A stretch of DNA of 9,053 bases, taken from assembly GCA_021129875.1 (NCBI GenBank), contig JAJOKK010000012.1, positions 1 to 9,053 on the forward strand, read 5' to 3'. The DNA is from Candidatus Bipolaricaulota bacterium. GTDB lineage: Bacteria; Bipolaricaulota; Bipolaricaulia; UBA7950; UBA9294. Made by a program: the position numbers and the translations under genes. The notes beneath the pieces were generated by a model, which saw only the letters and a program-made list of their open reading frames with translations, had not been told where the DNA came from and did not search any database. Of this stretch, positions 5,723 to 9,053 are shown piece by piece; within the stretch, counting starts at the first letter, position 1, and the number at the start of each line of letters is the position of its first letter.

Positions 5723-7213
5723 ATGGCTGTCGTCAACAAGATCGGTAAGGTGATGAAGCGGAACCACGCCTTGGCTGCGTTTGATCAAGAACGGATCGTA
5801 CGGGCGATACGGCGCGCAGCCGATTCGATCGGCGGGTTCGAACAGGACTACCTGAAGCATATCAATGATCGGGTCTTCGCCGCCGGAGCAACGGACGAGG
5901 GGATCGCCAGCTTCCTCTCCGATCTCGTTGTGGTCGTTCTGAACGGTGACCCTCACCACGGCGTCTCCAACTTCCCTCCCACTGTGGAGGATGTCCAGGA
6001 TACCGTTCTCCACGTGCTAAAGAGCATGGGGTTCACCCGGACAGCCGATGCCTATACCTGTTTTCGCTGGGGCCACCACTGGGTGCGGGAAGGGGCGATC
6101 ACCGAGAAGCAGTTCGTGCGAAACGGGTATCCTTCAGAACAGATGTATCCTCTGCTCGCATGGAACCGCGCTCACGGGTGCGATACGGTCGAGGGGCTGA
6201 ACGAGATTGTGCGAAGCGGGAAGAAGATCAGACCACTGATCGATGACGCGCTCGCTGCGTATGAGGCGTCGCTCGATACGGCCGCAGCAAAGGCGATCGC
6301 CCGTATCGAAGCTGGGGATAAGATCGAGATGATCTGGGTGAGCGGGCCGTCATCCTCCGGCAAGACGACCTCAACAGTCAAACTGACGCAGCGCCTACAA
6401 AAGCAGGGTTTGTGTTTTCTCATGATCAACCTCGACGACTACTTCTGGCCGCTGATCGAGCACCCGACCGATTGGATCAACGATCGCAATTACGAGACGC
6501 CGGAAGCGCTTGATATTCAGCTCTTAAACACGCACCTGAGAGCCCTCCTTGCCGGTGAGACGATCGATAAACCGATCTACAGTTTCAAAGAAGGGCGGCG
6601 TGTCGGCACAAAGAAGGTCTGTCGCGACCCCGATCAGATCCTACTCCTCGACTGCTTGCACGGGTTCTACCCGCCGATGACCGAAGGGATCGAACCCGCG
6701 TCGATCTTTCGCCTGTACATCGAGACGCTGAACCCGCTCTACGAAGCAGAGACGACCGAACCGCTCTATGAGATGACCTGGACAGGACGACACCTGACGC
6801 GGTTTGAAGACGTGCGCCTCCTCCGCCGGATGCTGCGCGACGTCAAGTACCGCAACCACCAGCCCCTCTCGACCATCCTCCACTGGCACTACGTCCGCGA
6901 AGGCGAACTCTTCTCCATCATCCCGCTGAAAGGGCTTGCCGATCACGTACTCAACGGGGGAATGCCGTTCGACCTCCCCGCGCTGAAGCCGTTCTTCTCC
7001 GCGGAACAGCTCATCTGGCCAGCGCAAAGTGACCTCGATCAGTACTCGTCGTTCCTCGATGCTCAGATCCGTTATCAGCGGATCGAGAGGCTCTTCTCTG
7101 CAGTGGAAGGGTTCTCACTTGCGCAGGTGAACGACTGCGGGTTCATTCCCGGAGATGCATTGCTGCGTGAGTTCATCGGTGGAAGCACGGTCGAGATCCC
7201 CCACAATAAGTGA
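5723..7213 (+). CDS. ATP-cone plus uridine kinase/phosphoribulokinase-type P-loop kinase
   Basis: A 496-residue two-domain protein. Residues about 6-116 match an ATP cone, the nucleotide-sensing domain of NrdR and class I ribonucleotide reductase: KVMKRNHALAAFDQERIVRAI at the start and PTVEDVQDTVLHVL...ADAY..FRW at the end. The second domain is a kinase of the Udk/PRK group. It shows Walker A GPSSSGKTT (208-216), LDDYF (237-241), YETPEALDIQLL (257-268), PIYSF (284-288), a Walker-B-like ILLLDCLHGF (306-315, Asp where Udk usually has Glu-Gly), and an Arg-rich lid RLLRRMLRDVKYR (365-377). The substrate cannot be read from the sequence: a nucleoside, a sugar phosphate or another small molecule is possible. 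The archaeal 2-phosphoglycerate kinase also carries an ATP cone, so it is another comparator. The gene stands alone, divergent from frr, and is probably cytoplasmic and nucleotide-regulated. Confidence 0.85.
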   Translation: MAVVNKIGKVMKRNHALAAFDQERIVRAIRRAADSIGGFEQDYLKHINDRVFAAGATDEGIASFLSDLVVVVLNGDPHHGVSNFPPTVEDVQDTVLHVLKSMGFTRTADAYTCFRWGHHWVREGAITEKQFVRNGYPSEQMYPLLAWNRAHGCDTVEGLNEIVRSGKKIRPLIDDALAAYEASLDTAAAKAIARIEAGDKIEMIWVSGPSSSGKTTSTVKLTQRLQKQGLCFLMINLDDYFWPLIEHPTDWINDRNYETPEALDIQLLNTHLRALLAGETIDKPIYSFKEGRRVGTKKVCRDPDQILLLDCLHGFYPPMTEGIEPASIFRLYIETLNPLYEAETTEPLYEMTWTGRHLTRFEDVRLLRRMLRDVKYRNHQPLSTILHWHYVREGELFSIIPLKGLADHVLNGGMPFDLPALKPFFSAEQLIWPAQSDLDQYSSFLDAQIRYQRIERLFSAVEGFSLAQVNDCGFIPGDALLREFIGGSTVEIPHNK

Positions 7214-7250
7214 GCTGGGTGAGGAGAGCCTCTGAACAGGCGGGGCTACA

Positions 7251-7291
7251 TTCGCCGTACGCTTAAATCTGTAGACCCTGGCGGAGTTTTT
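7251..7291 (+). terminator. Weak Rho-independent terminator candidate for the kinase gene
   Basis: ttcgcc (7251-7256) can pair with ggcgga (7280-7285), six pairs with one wobble. A run of five T follows at 7287-7291. The loop is long (23 bases) and the T run is short, so this is only a candidate. It lies about 40 bases after the kinase stop, where a terminator would be expected. Confidence 0.25.
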
Positions 7292-7455
7292 ATGATGGCT
7301 CTATTGCTATTAACTGTTGTCGGCGCTAGATACCGGTACCGCAACAACCTCAAAGCGGAGCCGCTAATGGACGCGAATAACTGCAACATACTGTTCTTTA
7401 TTCGTTCCTTCGCGTGAATCGCCCTTGTTTCGAGGTTTCTCCGTGGTTTTCGGCT

Positions 7456-7483
7456 ATGGACTCCGAACCATGGACTATGGACT
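7456..7483. repeat. ATGGACT heptamer repeat
   Basis: ATGGACT occurs in tandem at 7470-7476 and 7477-7483, and once more at 7456-7462. It is a small non-coding tandem repeat just downstream of the membrane-protein gene. No function can be read from it. Confidence 0.5.
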
Positions 7484-7507
7484 GTCTCCAGACATGAGCC
7501 CGAGCGG

Positions 7508-7837
7508 CTAGCCCGACTTCTTGCGTCGCTTCACTTCTGCTTTTGCGCGTTTCTTTTCGATCTTGGCTTGCGCTTGCAGGTGGGCTTGCTTCGTGTCGGT
7601 ATCCGAAGAGGCTCTCTTGAATACCGGATTCGTGGGGACGGGATCGGTTTTAGGCCCCTTTTTATTTCTGCGGCGACGTATTAAGAAGAGAGCGAGCGAT
7701 TTGCCGAATTGCCCGATGAAACCGGCGCCCAAGGCGACCAAAACCCACTTTAGCACTGTCCATACCCTTTCCCAGTCCATAGGTAGATGGTAGAAGAACG
7801 GAACGCGACCGGCAAGAAGTCTTCCGATGTACTCCAT
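7508..7837 (-). CDS. Small membrane-anchored basic protein, unknown function
   Basis: A 109-residue hypothetical protein that I could not assign to a characterised family. A Trp-containing amphipathic start leads into one hydrophobic segment (about 24-53, with GAGFIGQFGKSLALFLI), followed at once by a basic stop-transfer cluster RRRRNKK (54-60). A Pro/Thr linker and a Lys/Arg/Ala-rich tail (about 83-107) follow, probably helical and facing the cytoplasm by the positive-inside rule. The basic tail could bind nucleic acid or acidic lipid head groups. The start is uncertain: ATG 7837 and ATG 7780 (91 residues, beginning MDWERVW) both lack a clear ribosome binding site. It follows the nuclease-like gene by 66 bases on the same strand, so it may share its transcript. 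Confidence 0.6.
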   Translation of the reverse strand: MEYIGRLLAGRVPFFYHLPMDWERVWTVLKWVLVALGAGFIGQFGKSLALFLIRRRRNKKGPKTDPVPTNPVFKRASSDTDTKQAHLQAQAKIEKKRAKAEVKRRKKSG

Positions 7838-7903
7838 CAGAAGGACTATCTGACGTGATTCATCGCCCCGACGGGATCGAGGCCTGGCAGGTGTAGGATG
7901 GGG

Positions 7904-8473
7904 TTACCGGCACGCACTCCAACGACCGCGGCCGGCGGATCGAGCCTCATCTTCAAGACGGATCATCTGTGCTTCAAAACGATCTTCTTCCGGGTGGATG
8001 ATATCCGCTTTTGCGAACCCCTGAGCGATCATTACCGCTTGAAAGAGTGACAGCTTTTCAGGGTCGAGATAGACAAAAGCCAGCAGCCTGTCATGAGAGA
8101 GTCTGCCGTAGTGAACCAGCCAAACCGTCCGACCAAAAAGCAGCTGCCAAGCGTATTCCTCCGCTTCAGCGCCATAGCACTCAGGCGGTCGGCGGTGCAC
8201 CTCCGGTGTGCTTGCGAGATAGGTTCTGATAGAGATCGGAAGCCCCTCGCCACCTGTAATATACTCCACATAGAACGTATCGCCGTCGACCACGTAGATC
8301 ACCCTCCCCACTGCTATGGCCGCGCCGGTCGAGCCCTCCTCTGTGGTTGTGGGTGGCTCCTCTGCTCGACTCAATGCATAGAGGGCCAATAACATATTGA
8401 CTTTTTGTTCGCCTATCCCATCAATAGCCCTAAGCTGAGACTCGCTTGTGATGGGAAGATGGGTCCGCAGCAC
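7904..8473 (-). CDS. Helix-hairpin-helix plus staphylococcal-nuclease-like protein (3' intact part of a broken gene)
   Basis: The open frame from GTG 8473 codes for 189 residues. Residues about 8-35 hold a helix-hairpin-helix motif with the hairpin AIDGIGEQK (16-24), a DNA-binding element as in ComEA. After a Thr/Glu/Gly linker comes a thermonuclease fold (about 55-187): VVDGDTFYV with Asp63 and Asp65, IRTYLASTPE with Arg83 and Glu91, and HDRLLAFVY with Arg129. These match staphylococcal nuclease Asp19/Asp21, Arg35/Glu43 and Arg87. The Ca2+ ligand Asp40 is replaced by Ser88. The frame stays open upstream to a TGA at 8566-8564, and that stretch still codes for a first hairpin (IPAFGPKT). GTG 8473 is therefore unlikely to be the original start; see the adjoining pseudogene part. 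Secreted or surface DNA degradation is the likely ancestral role. Confidence 0.7.
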   Translation of the reverse strand: MLRTHLPITSESQLRAIDGIGEQKVNMLLALYALSRAEEPPTTTEEGSTGAAIAVGRVIYVVDGDTFYVEYITGGEGLPISIRTYLASTPEVHRRPPECYGAEAEEYAWQLLFGRTVWLVHYGRLSHDRLLAFVYLDPEKLSLFQAVMIAQGFAKADIIHPEEDRFEAQMIRLEDEARSAGRGRWSACR

Positions 8474-8661
8474 CTGAATGGTCTTAGGGCCGAAAGCGGG
8501 GATGAAGTCAATAAAAGGAATTTCCTCATAAGTAATTAAGGGGGGTTGCCGACTTGATAGTGCTCAGCCCATTGTAAGGGGGTAACTCATGGGTTAGTAG
8601 AGGTTAGGCTAACTCTTAAGACCAGTACTATTACTAGCCCCAGCAACATTTTTTTACACAT
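8474..8661 (-). pseudogene. Broken 5' end of the nuclease gene: signal peptide, nonsense codon, frameshift
   Basis: ATG at 8661 has a gaggtga ribosome binding site five bases upstream and encodes a signal-peptide-like start: MCKK, then a hydrophobic run MLLGLVIVLVL. The frame stops at TGA (8589-8587) after 24 codons. Beyond it the same frame continues VTPLQWAEHYQVGNPP to a TAA at 8538-8536. Just before that TAA lies a run of six C (8545-8540). One extra C there would join it to the frame reading LITYEEIPFIDFIPAFGPKT, which leads straight into the helix-hairpin-helix. The parts read as one secreted protein broken by one nonsense change and one homopolymer frameshift. TGA ends frr-operon genes and the kinase here, so recoding is unlikely. 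Sequencing error at the C run is possible. Confidence 0.6.
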
Positions 8662-8679
8662 TTTTATCACCTCGTACAG

Positions 8680-8708
8680 ATCATAGCCCTACCACTCATG
8701 GAGGTCAA
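8680..8708 (-). promoter_or_regulatory. Sigma70-like promoter of the nuclease gene
   Basis: On the minus strand TTGACC (8708-8703) and TATGAT (8685-8680) lie exactly 17 bases apart. The expected start near 8673 gives a very short leader that contains the gaggtga ribosome binding site and then ATG 8661. The promoter supports 8661 as the original start and implies the locus may still be transcribed despite the broken frame. Confidence 0.65.
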
Positions 8709-8984
8709 ACACACTGGAGAGTACACTGGCAGCACCGTTAGATATGGTGAGGCCGCAACATCCATACCGGCCCAACCATGGGAGGCCGGCCATCTGCATA
8801 AGCCGTACCGTTAACTGGGGAGGCCTGAAGTTCTATTGCTATTAACCGCCCTGAAAGTCCCTGCCCCTGAGCTTCTAATCCATCAACCTGAATCCAAGGG
8901 CAGGCTCCGCTGCACTGCCCGTTGCCAATTTTCAAAGGCTCTTCGTTGTTTCTCCTGCCTGTGTCGGTGAGGCAGACAGGCTCT

Positions 8985-9032
8985 CGGCGGTGAAATCTTC
9001 TGTTAGACCCCGATTTCAAGCATTTTACCGCC
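8985..9032. repeat. Imperfect inverted repeat around repeat block B, right copy
   Basis: ggcggtgaaat (8986-8996) pairs with attttaccgcc (9022-9032), ten of eleven positions plus a wobble, with a 25-base loop. Block B itself (8988-9014) is repeated at 112-139. The left copy lacks the second arm in the same place, so the structure is part of a variable repeat rather than a conserved RNA. Confidence 0.55.
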
Positions 9033-9034
9033 TC

Positions 9035-9053
9035 GGGGGGTGTAGTAAGTCCC
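9035..9053. repeat. Repeat block A, right copy, truncated by the window edge
   Basis: ggggggtgtagtaagtccc is identical to 69-87. The three bases before it (ctc) are the exact complement of gag at 108-110, so this copy could form an even better hairpin if the sequence continued past the edge. Confidence 0.65.

Larger units (their letters stand above)
7214..7507. other. Gene-free spacer between convergent genes
   Basis: No open frame with a plausible start, family resemblance or ribosome binding site was found in these 294 bases on either strand. They hold a weak terminator candidate (7251-7291), a 15-base string shared with the right flank (7300-7314), the ccggtaccg palindrome and an ATGGACT repeat cluster. 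The AT-richer, patchy composition looks like decayed intergenic sequence. Confidence 0.6.
8709..9053. other. Gene-free right flank with repeat blocks
   Basis: One open frame (9019-8738, minus, TTG start, 93 residues) crosses this stretch. It has no ribosome binding site or recognisable domain, and its first codons lie in a repeat, so it is not called. The stretch holds a small hairpin at 8957-8983 (cctgcct with aggcagacagg), a 15-base string shared with 7300-7314, and repeat blocks B and A at the edge. Confidence 0.5.

Noticed and set aside
8587..8661. UGA recoding (Trp, Gly or selenocysteine) in the nuclease gene
   Set aside because: TGA is the normal stop of atpG, atpF and the kinase gene here, no SECIS-like hairpin was seen directly after it, and a second break (frameshift) exists downstream.
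8738..9019. 93-residue open frame on the minus strand in the right flank
   Set aside because: TTG start without a ribosome binding site, begins inside a repeat copy and shows no domain; a decayed coding remnant cannot be excluded but is not supported.
7214..9053. CRISPR array, tRNA, rRNA or intact transposase
   Set aside because: No regularly spaced repeats, cloverleaf with a CCA-side pattern, rRNA-like blocks or transposase motifs were found on either strand.

Overview
The window looks like a bacterial chromosome fragment of moderately high GC (high 50s percent by eye). It carries most of an F-type ATP synthase operon, many GTG starts and standard stop codon use. The c subunit has the full set of Na+-ligand residues known from Na+-translocating ATP synthases, which suggests an anaerobe or thermophile-type energy metabolism with a sodium motive force. 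Nothing in the window fixes the phylum; an uncultured lineage is possible, but that is inference.

Layout. (1) 1-142: no gene. It holds a short tandem repeat, a strong G/C-run hairpin and a repeat block that recurs at the far right edge. (2) 143-5588, minus strand: one tightly packed operon, read right to left. It has a sigma70-like promoter (TTGACT-17-TACAAT), then frr, an atpI-like gene, atpB (a), atpE (c), atpF (b), atpH (delta), atpA (alpha) and atpG (gamma). The beta and epsilon genes (atpD, atpC) do not follow atpG in the visible sequence. (3) 5708-7213, plus strand: a divergent gene for an ATP-cone plus P-loop kinase of the uridine kinase/phosphoribulokinase type. A perfect TATAAT lies so close to the ATG that the mRNA should be leaderless or nearly so. 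(4) 7214-7507: gene-free, with a weak terminator candidate and a small ATGGACT repeat. (5) 7508-8708, minus strand: a small basic membrane protein preceded by a helix-hairpin-helix/staphylococcal-nuclease-like gene. The nuclease gene's 5' part appears broken: promoter, ribosome binding site and signal peptide are intact, but an in-frame TGA and a frameshift at a run of six C separate them from the nuclease frame. (6) 8709-9053: no convincing gene; repeat blocks at the edge.

How the genes work together: frr (ribosome recycling) is co-transcribed with the Fo genes and with alpha, delta and gamma of F1, so translation capacity and ATP synthase output may share a promoter. The AtpI-like protein is probably the assembly factor for the c ring. 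To make a working F1, beta and epsilon must come from another locus or from beyond the left edge past the repeat. No CRISPR array, tRNA, rRNA or intact transposase was found. The least ordinary features are the Na+-type c subunit, the broken operon end, the paired edge repeats with a predicted missing hairpin arm, the leaderless ATP-cone kinase and the decaying nuclease gene.
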